The notes below the pieces were generated by a model that saw only the letters and a list, made by a program, of their open reading frames with translations, was not told where the DNA came from and ran no database searches. This document shows, in pieces, positions 22,686 through 31,738 of a stretch of DNA of 64,000 nucleotides. The position numbers and the translations under genes are program-made. How positions within the stretch are numbered: the stretch's first letter is position 1; each line of letters starts with the position of its first letter. Origin of the DNA: Clostridiales bacterium (GTDB lineage Bacteria; Bacillota; Clostridia; Lachnospirales; Lachnospiraceae); contig JAJQIK010000018.1 in the NCBI GenBank assembly GCA_021199255.1, positions 1 through 64,000 on the forward strand, in the 5' to 3' direction.

Positions 22686-25600
22686 TTATGTAAAAGAATA
22701 ACCATTTCTGGCTTTTCTATTATCGTAAGTGCTAACAAATTCGCGCTCGCCTATTTTCACCGTTGTATCTTTTTCTGAGATGGCTTGTAAAAGTGAAATT
22801 GCAGTCTGTAATAAAGAAGCTTCCGTTTCTCCATTTCCGTTAATTGCCGCAGTTATGTCAGAAAATTTCCCATTTCCAGATTGATCAGAATTGCTTAAAA
22901 TACTGTTTGCAATCATGGACATAGCCTGCTTGTCTTCCAAAGGTAATATCGCTTCCTTTTTGCCACCTTCTCCGATTTCGGCTATCATATGGTCTAAGGC
23001 AATACCGCCAGACGCAAATCTGGGCAACGTAACTGTAGGTATTTCTGGTATTGAAGGAATAACATCTATTGGTATAAGCCCTATAATAGAATTTATCCCA
23101 CTAATAATTCCATTAATAAATGATATTACAGAATTTATAACGCTCTCTGCAATAGAAGGAATAAGATTAAAAATACCTTTAAATACTTGAACAATTCCTT
23201 CCCATGCTTGCTGCCAATTGCCAGAAAAAACACCAGTTATAAAAGTAATTAAACCGTCAAACACTGTTTTTATGGAATTTAATATATCCCCCCATAAACT
23301 TTGAGCTGTTCCTTTTATCCCTTCCCATATTGTTTTTAATGACTCTTTTATTCCTTCCCACGTTTCAACAAAAACTTCTTTGGTTCCATCCCATAGAGTT
23401 GAGAAAAAATCTGTTACTTTATCCCAACCAGCAACAGCTAACTCCTGTATACTTTCCCATATGTTTGACAAAAAAGATTTTATTCCTTCCCAAACCTCGG
23501 AAAAAATTTCTGATATTCCATCCCATATTGCTATAAAAAATTCTCTGATCGTATCCCATATTTCTTTTGCTTTTTCTTTTATTCCCTCCCAAGCATTGGA
23601 TAAAAATGTTTTAATGGAATCCCAAATATTCTCAAATTTTTCCTGAACGTCATCCCAAATATTTCTTATAAAATCTCTTACAGACTGCCATATTCTTGTT
23701 GCTGTTTCCTGTATTGCTTCCCATGTTTCGTTTAAGAAATTCTTTATTGCATCCCAAACATTAGTAAAAGTATTTTTTACAGATTCCCACAATTCAGAAA
23801 GAAAGTCTTTAAGCCAATTTCCTACAGTTTCTACAGTCTGTTTTATCTCATTCCAAGCACCCTGAACAAAATCTTTTATATTTGTCCATACATTTATCGC
23901 GGTATCCTTTATTCCATCCCATACGGCAAGTAAAAATTCTTTTATAGCATTCCATGCCGTTATCGCAATATCCTGTATAAATCCCCATATTCCCTGTAAA
24001 AAGCCAGAAATTCCATTCCATACTGTTTCTGCTATTTCTTTTATGCCATCCCATACAGAAGAAAAAAAGTCTTTTATGCCGCCCCAGACATTTTCCGCTG
24101 TTTCCTTAATTGATTCCCATAGATTTTTAAAAAATTCCTTTATATCTTCCCAATGTTCTTTAATCAAAACAACCGCCGTCGCAATAATAGCAACAACTCC
24201 CGCTACAACTCCTGCTACAAAAGCAGGAACACCTAAAAGAATTGCCCCTGCAGCAGCTATCGCAAGACCAAATAACATCCACGCCTCGCTAGCCCATGAA
24301 AAACCATTTTCCATCATATCAAAAAAGCTTTTTACCGCTGTAATAGCTCCTGCAATAACAGCAACTATTCCAGCAATCGTTGTAGCAATAGATGCAATTG
24401 TTCCCAAAATTCCAGAATTTAAACTTTCCGACAAACTTGCTCCTATTGTATCTCCAAGTTTAGAGCCAATTAGTTGACCTATGGTTTCTCCTGTAAAAAA
24501 TTCTGCTATCTTATTTGCGAATTTTAATAAATGTACCGTCAAATCGGCGCCAGCTATAGCTACTCCAAAAGCGATAGCAAATTTACCAGCCGGGGTCTCT
24601 GCAAACCCCTTTAAAATTTCTCCCAAAACATCTACAATAATCTTGGCAACTTTTATTAAATGTGATAACCAATCAATATTGCTTAAAAATTCGCCAATTC
24701 CTTTTCCAAATGATTCCCAATCCGTATTTTCTGCAACACTAAGCAACATATCCAAAAAATCTTCTATTAGACCGTTTAATGCTTTCCCATTTTCACCCCA
24801 TTTTATACTGTGAAATAAATTGTTTAATCCATCCGTTATATTTTGAGCAATATTATCCCAACGTATTTCTTTGTCCATATTATTAATAATTTCAAATATT
24901 CCGTTGATACCGCTTGATATAACATGAGTAATGGTCGTCAAATTAACTTTATCAAAAATTCCGTTTATTGCTTCTCCTATTGATTTCCCTATTGTAGCCC
25001 AGCCAGACATCCCTTGTACTTTTCTATCTAATTCATCTACAGCTCCTTCCAATATATTCCATATAATCATAAAGCCATTTCCGATAGCATTTCCAAGACT
25101 GTACCAATCAACTTCGTCAAAAAGCCCTCTTATTCCCTCGGCAATCTTTTTCCCCAAATTATTCCAATCAATTCCTTCAGCAAGAAGATTAAACGCGTTC
25201 ACGAGAGTATTAATTCCCGTTCCGATGGTTCTTCCCAGCAAATCCCAATCCAACTTATCTACAAGACTATTAAATGCTTCTGTAAAAGCATTTATAAATT
25301 TTGTAATTTTAGAGCCAACATTTTCCCAATTAAACAAATCATATAATTTTTGCAATCCCTTATTTAACAAAGCGGCTATTTCTTCTCCAAGCCCTACCCA
25401 ATCCCCCGAAAGAAATGCTTCCCTAATTCCGTTAGCCAGGTTAGCAATTCCAGAATTTATTTTTTCCATTGTTTCAAACATTTCTGTTGCATCATCTGCT
25501 GTTTTAGTATCTGAAACAATGTTCAATTCATCTATGGAAAGAGTATTCATATTATTAGCAGCGTCAGATGCACTTGAAAGACTTTCTACGTAATCATCTG

Positions 25601-27539
25601 TAAGAACAGTCGCTTTTGTCCATGTAGAAGAACCCGTTAGCGCTGATAAAAATTGGTTTACAACATTTGTTGCATCAATAAATTTTTGAATCATATAATT
25701 CAGCGCTGGTGTTATTACATTTAATATTGGCTCCACCATAGCAGCGAATGAATTTTTTAATTGATTGATGGAGTTCATTAAAAGAGAAAGATTTTTATTT
25801 ACTTTATCGCTATACTGCGCCAGATTTTCAAATCCTGTCTTTACACCGTCTATCACACCCCTAAGAGCCATTCTCACAACCATCAATTTAAGCATTTTTG
25901 TTGTTCTTAAAAGACTTTTGGCAAGACCAATATTAGAAAGATTAAACCCATCAACAGATTTTTTTGCCTTTTTGACAGGAGCAACTATCTTTTTTATCCA
26001 TTGTATAAATTTTGATATGCCCTTGTTTACCTTCTGCAGAAGTCCCTGAATAGGCTTTAACGCGTCCACAAAGCGCTTTGCACCGTCTGTAATGCCAGAG
26101 AAATTCCATTTTGTAGCACCGCCGGACATAGAAAGTTCCTTTTGCTTATTGATAAGGTCTTGGTATTGATTTCGAAGTGCTTCTAACTCTGCTTGCTTCT
26201 GCTTGAAGCCCGATGATGCCCCATAGAATTGTACAGACTGCGCTTTTGTGTTAATGGACTTTACCATTTCCTCATACTTCTTTTTAACCTTGTCTATTTC
26301 TGACTGTAATTCTTGAAAGCCTTCTGTCGGGACTTTAAGCTTTAAAGCCCCCAAAACGCCCTGCAACTTTTCAATCTGACCCATCTGGCTGTCTATTGGC
26401 GGTATTTTTATATCAAGTTCCCCTGCCGCTCTTGCTTCTTCCAATTTTCCTTCATATTTATCCAGAGTTTTAGTCACTTGTTCAATATCCATTTGAATAG
26501 TTTTCATGCGTTGGCTATCTGCATTTACACCTAAATTTTCAAGCTTCTCCGCTTTACTTGTAAGCTGTTCAATCTTGGACTGCATATCACTTACAAATTT
26601 TTCTAATTCGTATGCACTTCCACTAAAATCTAATGGGTGTATACTCTGCAACACTTCATCAAAGCTTTTTACCTTTTCTTCTGCTTTATCCAATTCGCCT
26701 AAATCAATTTTTCCATAATCCTGCATTCGGGATTTCGGCATGTTACTCATTGCATCATTAAACAACTGTATTTCATTCTCGAACCTTTCAGCCAATTCAA
26801 TGTCTTGTGGGAACAATTCGCGCACTTTTTCCAATCCATCTTGCAAATCCCTCAAAAGCGCCCCCTCTGAAAACGCATCTCCGAAATTCATATTTTCTAA
26901 CTCCGCGTCTACGAATTTCAAAGTTCCCATTAATCCTGTAAATTCCTCGTTTAATGACTTTACCGAATCATTTGTACGTGTCGGGATATCACCTATTTCT
27001 GGTACGGAAGGAACCTCTGATAATTTCTTTAATTGTGATTCCAACGCTTCAATTCTATTTGTGTAAAGAGCAATTTTCCTGATTGCGTCATCATACGCTT
27101 TCGAATCTACTTTTCCACTGGCTTCAAGTTCTTCTTTCTTTTCTTTTGCTTCTACCAGAGAATTTTTAAGAGAACTGATTCGATTCTCAGCCGCTTCAAA
27201 TGTCCCGAAAAATTCAAAATTCTTTCCCAAATCCTTATATTTTTGTGTTAGTTCCTGCAATCGGTCAGACGAATCTTTCAGCCCATTTTCCATTGGCTTT
27301 GTTGCGGTAGACATGGATTTTGCGACATTATCCATTGATGCTTTTACATCTTTCGGCACTGCCTTAAATCCGTTTGTAACCTGTTGCAGTTCTTTAGCCA
27401 TGGATTGGAAATTCCCTGTTTTTATTCCCGATAATGCGTTAGATAATTCCCCAAGTTTGGAAACCAAGCCGTCAAGCGCCGCACTTGCCTTTTCTGCATC
27501 TGCTGATATGGATATTGAAAGGTTATCTATTTCTGCCAT
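22686..27539 (-). CDS. tape measure protein
   Basis: 1617 residues from ATG 27539 (GGTGGG upstream); the longer frame from 27599 adds only a low-quality leader overlapping a terminator. N-terminal coiled coils (KASAALDGLVSKLGELSNAL), four or five W-x-x-LG repeats (about residues 740-900), a hydrophobic stretch (IASIATTIAGIVAVIAGAI), then about 17 repeats of ~22 residues built on WEGIKEF..IWDxI, with Trp every 11 residues. Sets tail length and enters the host envelope with the DNA. No transglycosylase domain is obvious. Confidence 0.92.
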   Translation of the reverse strand: MAEIDNLSISISADAEKASAALDGLVSKLGELSNALSGIKTGNFQSMAKELQQVTNGFKAVPKDVKASMDNVAKSMSTATKPMENGLKDSSDRLQELTQKYKDLGKNFEFFGTFEAAENRISSLKNSLVEAKEKKEELEASGKVDSKAYDDAIRKIALYTNRIEALESQLKKLSEVPSVPEIGDIPTRTNDSVKSLNEEFTGLMGTLKFVDAELENMNFGDAFSEGALLRDLQDGLEKVRELFPQDIELAERFENEIQLFNDAMSNMPKSRMQDYGKIDLGELDKAEEKVKSFDEVLQSIHPLDFSGSAYELEKFVSDMQSKIEQLTSKAEKLENLGVNADSQRMKTIQMDIEQVTKTLDKYEGKLEEARAAGELDIKIPPIDSQMGQIEKLQGVLGALKLKVPTEGFQELQSEIDKVKKKYEEMVKSINTKAQSVQFYGASSGFKQKQAELEALRNQYQDLINKQKELSMSGGATKWNFSGITDGAKRFVDALKPIQGLLQKVNKGISKFIQWIKKIVAPVKKAKKSVDGFNLSNIGLAKSLLRTTKMLKLMVVRMALRGVIDGVKTGFENLAQYSDKVNKNLSLLMNSINQLKNSFAAMVEPILNVITPALNYMIQKFIDATNVVNQFLSALTGSSTWTKATVLTDDYVESLSSASDAANNMNTLSIDELNIVSDTKTADDATEMFETMEKINSGIANLANGIREAFLSGDWVGLGEEIAALLNKGLQKLYDLFNWENVGSKITKFINAFTEAFNSLVDKLDWDLLGRTIGTGINTLVNAFNLLAEGIDWNNLGKKIAEGIRGLFDEVDWYSLGNAIGNGFMIIWNILEGAVDELDRKVQGMSGWATIGKSIGEAINGIFDKVNLTTITHVISSGINGIFEIINNMDKEIRWDNIAQNITDGLNNLFHSIKWGENGKALNGLIEDFLDMLLSVAENTDWESFGKGIGEFLSNIDWLSHLIKVAKIIVDVLGEILKGFAETPAGKFAIAFGVAIAGADLTVHLLKFANKIAEFFTGETIGQLIGSKLGDTIGASLSESLNSGILGTIASIATTIAGIVAVIAGAITAVKSFFDMMENGFSWASEAWMLFGLAIAAAGAILLGVPAFVAGVVAGVVAIIATAVVLIKEHWEDIKEFFKNLWESIKETAENVWGGIKDFFSSVWDGIKEIAETVWNGISGFLQGIWGFIQDIAITAWNAIKEFLLAVWDGIKDTAINVWTNIKDFVQGAWNEIKQTVETVGNWLKDFLSELWESVKNTFTNVWDAIKNFLNETWEAIQETATRIWQSVRDFIRNIWDDVQEKFENIWDSIKTFLSNAWEGIKEKAKEIWDTIREFFIAIWDGISEIFSEVWEGIKSFLSNIWESIQELAVAGWDKVTDFFSTLWDGTKEVFVETWEGIKESLKTIWEGIKGTAQSLWGDILNSIKTVFDGLITFITGVFSGNWQQAWEGIVQVFKGIFNLIPSIAESVINSVISFINGIISGINSIIGLIPIDVIPSIPEIPTVTLPRFASGGIALDHMIAEIGEGGKKEAILPLEDKQAMSMIANSILSNSDQSGNGKFSDITAAINGNGETEASLLQTAISLLQAISEKDTTVKIGEREFVSTYDNRKARNGYSFT

Positions 27540-27561
27540 GTTCCCACCGCCTTTTATTTTA

Positions 27562-27636
27562 ATAAAAAGCAGGAATGTCAAAAACCTAATAAGTGTCACC
27601 TCTGCACCGTTCGAGTTATAAATTTAACATTCCTGC
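27562..27636 (-). terminator. long-loop terminator upstream of the tape measure gene
   Basis: Minus strand GCAGGAATGT (27636-27627) pairs perfectly with ACATTCCTGC (27578-27569), then TTTTTATT. The ~48-nt loop is unusually large, so an alternative anti-terminator fold is possible. Confidence 0.7.
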
Positions 27637-27676
27637 GCAAAAATGCGGTAACATTTAACTGTCACCGCTCTATCGT

Positions 27677-28456
27677 TTACTTAATGTATGTAGTCCCGTT
27701 ACAGTAAGCCGCTATCCACCCGGAAGGAATTTTTATCCAAACATTACTCCCAATCTGTTCTACTGCCTTGCAAGTTACCGCTGTGCCTTTTTTCAAAATA
27801 CCGTATCCCTGTCCGTCCTGATATCCATTACTTTTTGCATTTGCTGTTAAGTTTAGATACTTCTTTTTATTTCCGTTTGCCGAATCCCTTACATACATAT
27901 TATATTGCAAGGTATAATTTTGACCGACTGTATAACTTGATGTCATGGAAATGCTTGCGCTAACGCTTGATTGCCCGTCATACTGCGTTAATCCATATTT
28001 TTCAATAATGCTAATCACACTGTTAACTTCCGTAGAACTTGTCATATATCCGCAAGTCTTAATCTGTTGCATCTGCGTTTTGTAATCAGTCCCAATTTTT
28101 ACCCCTGAATAAAGGCTTGTGTTCAGGAGTTCATAATAATTAAATACCCCCTGCTCCATATTGTCATATGCCCGGAAAGCGCTTGTGATTGTTGTATGTA
28201 CCCCCAGCGTATATTCCTCTGAGGTTTTGGAAGTGAAAAATTTTCCACCCCAGTATTTTGTGGCAGTCTTTCCAGTCCCTACCTTCTGCCCGAAATAAGA
28301 ATGATGCTTCACGCTCCCCGCTGTTCCATAGGCGCATTCCACACACGCCATGCCAATGCAGACACTTGGTAAGACTTTTCCAAGCGTTTTATATGCCTTT
28401 TGTGCTACAGGTGCGATTTCTTCAATAAAAGCCTTTATTTGCGCTGTTGTTGCCAT
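27677..28456 (-). CDS. endolysin: glucosaminidase plus SH3-type domain
   Basis: 259 residues from ATG 28456. The N-terminal ~150 residues are a GH73-like glucosaminidase (GMACVECAYGTAGSVKHHSY, FGQKVGTGK, TTITSAFRAYDNMEQGVFNY, ending EVNSVISIIEKYGLTQYD). The C-terminal part (NMYVRDSANGNKKKYLNLTA ... VWIKIPSGWIAAYC) is a bacterial SH3 wall-binding domain. The likely catalytic Glu is in VECAYGT. Encoded with two or three small membrane proteins as the lysis cassette, here inserted between tail chaperones and tape measure rather than after the tail genes. Confidence 0.85.
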   Translation of the reverse strand: MATTAQIKAFIEEIAPVAQKAYKTLGKVLPSVCIGMACVECAYGTAGSVKHHSYFGQKVGTGKTATKYWGGKFFTSKTSEEYTLGVHTTITSAFRAYDNMEQGVFNYYELLNTSLYSGVKIGTDYKTQMQQIKTCGYMTSSTEVNSVISIIEKYGLTQYDGQSSVSASISMTSSYTVGQNYTLQYNMYVRDSANGNKKKYLNLTANAKSNGYQDGQGYGILKKGTAVTCKAVEQIGSNVWIKIPSGWIAAYCNGTTYIK

Positions 28457-28482
28457 AATACCCATCTCCTGTTTCTATCTTG

Positions 28483-28596
28483 TCATTGATTTTTATCTAA
28501 ATATGCAACCGCTTTTACCACTACAGCACTTCCTATTAATGAAGTGACAAATAGCCCACATAAAGCAATAAAAATTGCCAAAATTATAATAGCCAT
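28483..28596 (-). CDS. 37-residue membrane micro-protein in the lysis cassette
   Basis: MAIIILAIFIALCGLFVTSL forms one long hydrophobic helix, followed by a short charged tail (YLDKNQ). AGGGCAGAGAG precedes ATG 28596. Position between holin and endolysin genes suggests a holin partner or antiholin. Confidence 0.55.
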   Translation of the reverse strand: MAIIILAIFIALCGLFVTSLIGSAVVVKAVAYLDKNQ

Positions 28597-28611
28597 CTCT
28601 CTGCCCTCTTT

Positions 28612-28956
28612 TTATGCGCTTATCATGTCTTTTACTTTTTCATTTGTTTCAATCAGTTTTTTCATTTCCACAAGCGATTCGTCTACTAACCCTGAAAAGG
28701 TTTCAAAGCTAATTATTTTCGCCAGCCAAGGAAATACTTTCAGGAACCAGTCGTATACATACCTTAACTTTAACTTCCCCGTCCCGCTTCCTAACTCCTG
28801 CTCCGCTACCGATACCGCATAAAGCAGCCATTCTCTTACCTTTTCAATCTGTTTTTCCGTCGGAAACGCCCAAAACTTATACACCGCATATATAGCTACA
28901 AACAGAACCGCCAATAGCGAAATCAATATAAACAAATTTTCAACCAGCCACTCCAT
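28612..28956 (-). CDS. LLH-family holin
   Basis: 114 residues. One N-terminal membrane helix (LFILISLLAVLFVAIYAVYK), then the conserved KIREWLLYAVSVAEQELGSG-like region and GKLKLRYVYDWFLKVFPWLA, characteristic of phage holin superfamily 6/LLH. It would make the membrane lesion that releases or activates the endolysin. Overlaps the upstream two-helix protein by 17 bases. Confidence 0.85.
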   Translation of the reverse strand: MEWLVENLFILISLLAVLFVAIYAVYKFWAFPTEKQIEKVREWLLYAVSVAEQELGSGTGKLKLRYVYDWFLKVFPWLAKIISFETFSGLVDESLVEMKKLIETNEKVKDMISA

Positions 28957-29317
28957 TATCTGTTACCTCCATCTCCGCAAACATTTCTTTTTCCGTTTCT
29001 TCATTTCCTACGTCTATTTTAGGGAAATCCATATGCGCCAGTTTACCGTTCCGATTGGCGATAGCATGTTGGACGCTGTTTTTAACCATCCATATAGCAC
29101 CACCGCATGAAAGTGGAATTGCTACTAAATCCCCAACATATGACCACATGGACGTCTCACCAAGTGAAATAGTCGCATAAATCGCCATTCCAATCATAAT
29201 AATCAGTACAATCACCCAACCCAAAACCATGAATACAATAAATAAATCTGAAAAATAATTGATAAAACTGTTATCTAGCGCTTTTTCAATTTTGCCCCTC
29301 TTTTTTACCCTTTTCAT
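28940..29317 (-). CDS. two-helix membrane protein of the lysis cassette
   Basis: 125 residues from ATG 29317 (GGAG upstream). Strongly basic N-terminus (MKRVKKRGKIEK), two hydrophobic helices (LFIVFMVLGWVIVLIIMIGM and YVGDLVAIPLSCGGAIWMV) and an acidic C-terminal tail. Likely a second holin or pinholin-like factor. Overlaps the frameshifted chaperone gene upstream, so lysis and tail genes are fused translationally here. Confidence 0.65.
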   Translation of the reverse strand: MKRVKKRGKIEKALDNSFINYFSDLFIVFMVLGWVIVLIIMIGMAIYATISLGETSMWSYVGDLVAIPLSCGGAIWMVKNSVQHAIANRNGKLAHMDFPKIDVGNEETEKEMFAEMEVTDNGVAG

Positions 29318-29690
29318 TTTTGCTTTTCTCCAACTCAAAATTTGACTGCATAACCATTAACCGCGAAAAGAATTGTTCAATTTGATTCTTCTTTTCTTCT
29401 TCTGTCAAATTTTCTTTCGCTTTTAGTTCTTCCATCTGCTGCATAATCGGTTTCTCAATATACTTCGATTTTGCTTTCTTGCCTGCAAGGTTGTGTTCTA
29501 CTGCTACCGAAACAGCAGATAATACATACATTCCGAATATCCAATTATCTTCGTCTTTCTTTTTCTCTTGCAGCCGATTTCCCTCTATATGCGCGTCCAT
29601 GCTTCGTTTCGTCATTGACCAAAATTCGGCTTCTTTAATGCCTATTGAAATGGCAAAAGGGAGCAATTCTTTAGTGAACCGCTCCCTCAA
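29286..29690 (-). CDS. tail assembly chaperone, downstream (T) frame
   Basis: 134 residues from TTG 29690, but the same frame is open upstream past the stop of the first chaperone, reading ...TGELIYKSLRERFTKELL. It is therefore probably made as the C-terminal part of a -1 frameshift fusion with 29702-30034, like lambda gpG-T. Helical and Lys/Glu-rich. EFWSMTKRSMDAHIEGNRLQ is typical of these second frames in Firmicutes phages. Confidence 0.75.
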   Translation of the reverse strand: MRERFTKELLPFAISIGIKEAEFWSMTKRSMDAHIEGNRLQEKKKDEDNWIFGMYVLSAVSVAVEHNLAGKKAKSKYIEKPIMQQMEELKAKENLTEEEKKNQIEQFFSRLMVMQSNFELEKSKNEKGKKEGQN

Positions 29691-29701
29691 TGACTTGTAA
29701 A

Positions 29702-30034
29702 TTAATTCTCCTGTTTCTTTTCTCTCTCGTCCGTTGCAGTTTCCTCTTCCGCTGTCTTGCTGAGATTGCGAAAAAAATCAGATTCTCCCATCTCTTTTGT
29801 CATGGCGTTCATGATATCATCAAACTTACCGCCCCCAACAATATGCGCTTCCATCTCATTCCCTGCATATTCTTTCCCTTTTCCCGCGCAAAGTCCAAAA
29901 TAAGCCCTAACCATAGACATAGGCTTGTTTTGAGCCTGTTCAAGAGAAATCCCCATATCTTCCAAATCGCACAACATATTGAAGTCAAACGCTCTTGCAT
30001 TGTATTCTTTTTCGTTTATTTTGAATGTGTTCAT
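29702..30034 (-). CDS. tail assembly chaperone, upstream (G) frame
   Basis: 110 residues: MNTFKINEKEYNARAFDFNM ... LEDMGISLEQAQNKPMSMVR AYF. This is the standard first chaperone before the tape measure gene in Firmicutes siphophages. The KAREKKQEN-like Lys/Glu-rich end holds the slippage site. It coats the tape measure during tail assembly. Confidence 0.85.
   Translation of the reverse strand: MNTFKINEKEYNARAFDFNMLCDLEDMGISLEQAQNKPMSMVRAYFGLCAGKGKEYAGNEMEAHIVGGGKFDDIMNAMTKEMGESDFFRNLSKTAEEETATDEREKKQEN
29714..29721 (-). other. -1 ribosomal slippage site in the tail chaperone
   Basis: Frame 0 reads GAA AAG AAA CAG GAG AAT TAA. Slipping one base back on A-AAG-AAA joins the downstream frame without a stop in between. 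Position just before the first frame's stop is that of the conserved G/GT frameshift. Confidence 0.6.
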
Positions 30035-30116
30035 TTTTTCTACCTTTTCCTTTCCCTTTGGCTACCCTGTATAGGGAAAGGGACGGTATTTCTACCGCCC
30101 CATGTTTGCCAAAAAT

Positions 30117-30218
30117 CTAGCTTAAATCTTCAACAATAGTTTCCTCTTCGTCAGCATCTTCATCATATTCGCTCTCAATAGCCGCCGACGTTGTGCTATA
30201 AGAGCTTACTAATTTCCC
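30117..30218 (-). other. probable -1 frameshift extension of the major tail protein
   Basis: Canonical X-XXY-YYZ heptamer G GGA AAT at 30218-30212, directly followed by the zero-frame TAG. After -1 slippage translation continues LVSSYSTTSAAIESEYDEDA and on to a strongly acidic end, stop at 30117-30119. The 31 codons have protein-like composition. A minor, longer tail protein is expected, as in some Listeria and lactococcal siphophages. Confidence 0.65.
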
Positions 30219-30682
30219 GGCTTAATTGCCGTATCCATTCCCTTGTACTCATTAATCGTCAAAGTCATCTCTACGGTTTCCAGTTCGTTCTGCGCCAATT
30301 CTGGCATGGGAATTTCTTTAGGCGGCTGTGCCACAACATAAAATGCTTTCTCATGGTACGGAGACCATACTTCAAACCATGTCGAAAGTCCGTCCTCTTC
30401 TGCTGTGGTAGATGCAGAAATCAAAGATGTCCATTCTGCAATCGTGTCATCTGTAATATTTACAGTTACAGACCATGTACCTCCAGTATCTTGCCTGCCC
30501 GCAACGTAACGGGTAACGAGGTCTTCCAGAGCACTTGCGTCAATCTGCTCCGTCTCAAGCGAAATTCCAGCCACATTGTTAATTCTTGTCAGCAAATTAA
30601 ACGCTGCCGGCTTAGTTCCTGCCGTTGTTTCTACTGCGTATCCAAAAAGGATACCAAGTGTAGATACACCTGCTAATGCCAT
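30209..30682 (-). CDS. major tail tube protein
   Basis: 157 residues from ATG 30682 (AAGGAGG upstream): MALAGVSTLGILFGYAVETT, then DLVTRYVAGRQDTGGTWSVT and the beta-rich C-terminal part ending KGMDTAIKPGN. Position before the chaperones and size fit a tail tube protein. The last sense codons CCG GGA AAT before TAG contain the slippery heptamer GGGAAAT, and the -1 frame continues for 31 more codons (see 30117-30218). Confidence 0.82.
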   Translation of the reverse strand: MALAGVSTLGILFGYAVETTAGTKPAAFNLLTRINNVAGISLETEQIDASALEDLVTRYVAGRQDTGGTWSVTVNITDDTIAEWTSLISASTTAEEDGLSTWFEVWSPYHEKAFYVVAQPPKEIPMPELAQNELETVEMTLTINEYKGMDTAIKPGN

Positions 30683-30710
30683 AATAATTACCTCCTTAAA
30701 AAAGTGCATA

Positions 30711-30736
30711 AAAATAGCAGGGGGGTTATCCCTGCT
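30711..30736 (-). terminator. intrinsic terminator before the major tail gene
   Basis: Minus strand AGCAGGG (30736-30730) pairs with CCCTGCT (30722-30716), then ATTTTT. Lies 30 bases upstream of ATG 30682. Confidence 0.75.
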
Positions 30737-30788
30737 TGGTTTACTTGTTACTATTTATGTTCACGACATAAATGTCGGGAACATTCAT

Positions 30789-31193
30789 TTAGAATGTATC
30801 TCCGCTTCCAATCATGCGCCTTGCTCTTACAACTGCCCTGTGGACGTCATCTTCTTTTGTGTAAATCGGCAAAGAAATAATGTCAAACCGAAGCGTTTTC
30901 AAAACATCAATAATTGCGTAAATTACTGTCTTTGCGTCAGACTTCTTCGTGTTCGCCGTAACATCAATTTGCACTGACGCAAGCACCGCATTAACGGATT
31001 CTCCTTGCAAATCTTGCCCAGCCTCTGACATGGATATCATATGAACATAGACATTTGGGAATTTCGCTGTGGTGGAAGTGGTTTCTTCTGTCGTATAATT
31101 GATATTCGGATATTTTGAAACAAGCGTACTGTATGTTTTTGTCTTAATTACGCTGAAAATCGTTGTTTCAATGTCTGCCGTCCAATCCGCCAT
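30789..31193 (-). CDS. tail terminator-like protein
   Basis: 134 residues: MADWTADIETTIFSVIKTKT, FPNVYVHMISMSEAGQDLQG, then VNAVLASVQIDVTANTKKSD. The alternating alpha/beta pattern and the place between the HK97 gp10-like gene and the tube gene fit a tail terminator (gpU-like). Touches the gp10-like gene. Confidence 0.65.
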   Translation of the reverse strand: MADWTADIETTIFSVIKTKTYSTLVSKYPNINYTTEETTSTTAKFPNVYVHMISMSEAGQDLQGESVNAVLASVQIDVTANTKKSDAKTVIYAIIDVLKTLRFDIISLPIYTKEDDVHRAVVRARRMIGSGDTF

Positions 31194-31738
31194 TACTTGA
31201 ACACTTCCTTTGCAACTTTCTTGTACTTATCAATAATTTCCAAACTTGCGCTATATACTGGCATTGTGGCTTTCGTACCATGTGTCAGTACTAATGCGCC
31301 GCTATCGTCAATATATCCCCATGTGTCTTGCTTTCCATGACCTTTGCCATATGAACCAATCGTATAGCCGAATTCCTGCCCTTTTGGGTTCGGACTTGTG
31401 CCTGCGGCACCGTTATAATGCACGCCGCTTCCAAATTCGATAAATAATAGCTCTGCACCCTCTACAATCAATGTAGCTTGCGAATATGTACCGAAAGATT
31501 GAAGTCTCACATATGCATTGTGATTTGTATCAGAACCACTCACAATACCTTTCTCATCAACCGTAAAATTTGCTTCTGCCATTTTTGCATTGACAACAGG
31601 TATTCCTACTTCGGCAAGACGCTTGACAAATTCATCTGTCTTATCTTGTAAAGATTTTTGATAATTCAGTAAGTCATTTTTCAGCCTTTCAATGCTTTTA
31701 GCAGACAAGATGTCCACATTGTATTTTTTCTTCGCCAT
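31193..31738 (-). CDS. HK97 gp10-like head-tail protein
   Basis: 181 residues: a helical N-terminus (IERLKNDLLNYQKSLQDKTD EFVKRL), then a beta-rich part with EGAELLFIEFGSGVHYNG and ending ASLEIIDKYKKVAKEVFK, the standard gp10 profile. It occupies the head-tail junction. Stop and start overlap with neighbours by one base. Confidence 0.8.
   Translation of the reverse strand: MAKKKYNVDILSAKSIERLKNDLLNYQKSLQDKTDEFVKRLAEVGIPVVNAKMAEANFTVDEKGIVSGSDTNHNAYVRLQSFGTYSQATLIVEGAELLFIEFGSGVHYNGAAGTSPNPKGQEFGYTIGSYGKGHGKQDTWGYIDDSGALVLTHGTKATMPVYSASLEIIDKYKKVAKEVFK

Noticed and set aside
23330..24477. Several plus-strand ORFs opposite the tape measure gene.
   Set aside because: They arise from the periodic Trp/Ile codon pattern of the true gene.
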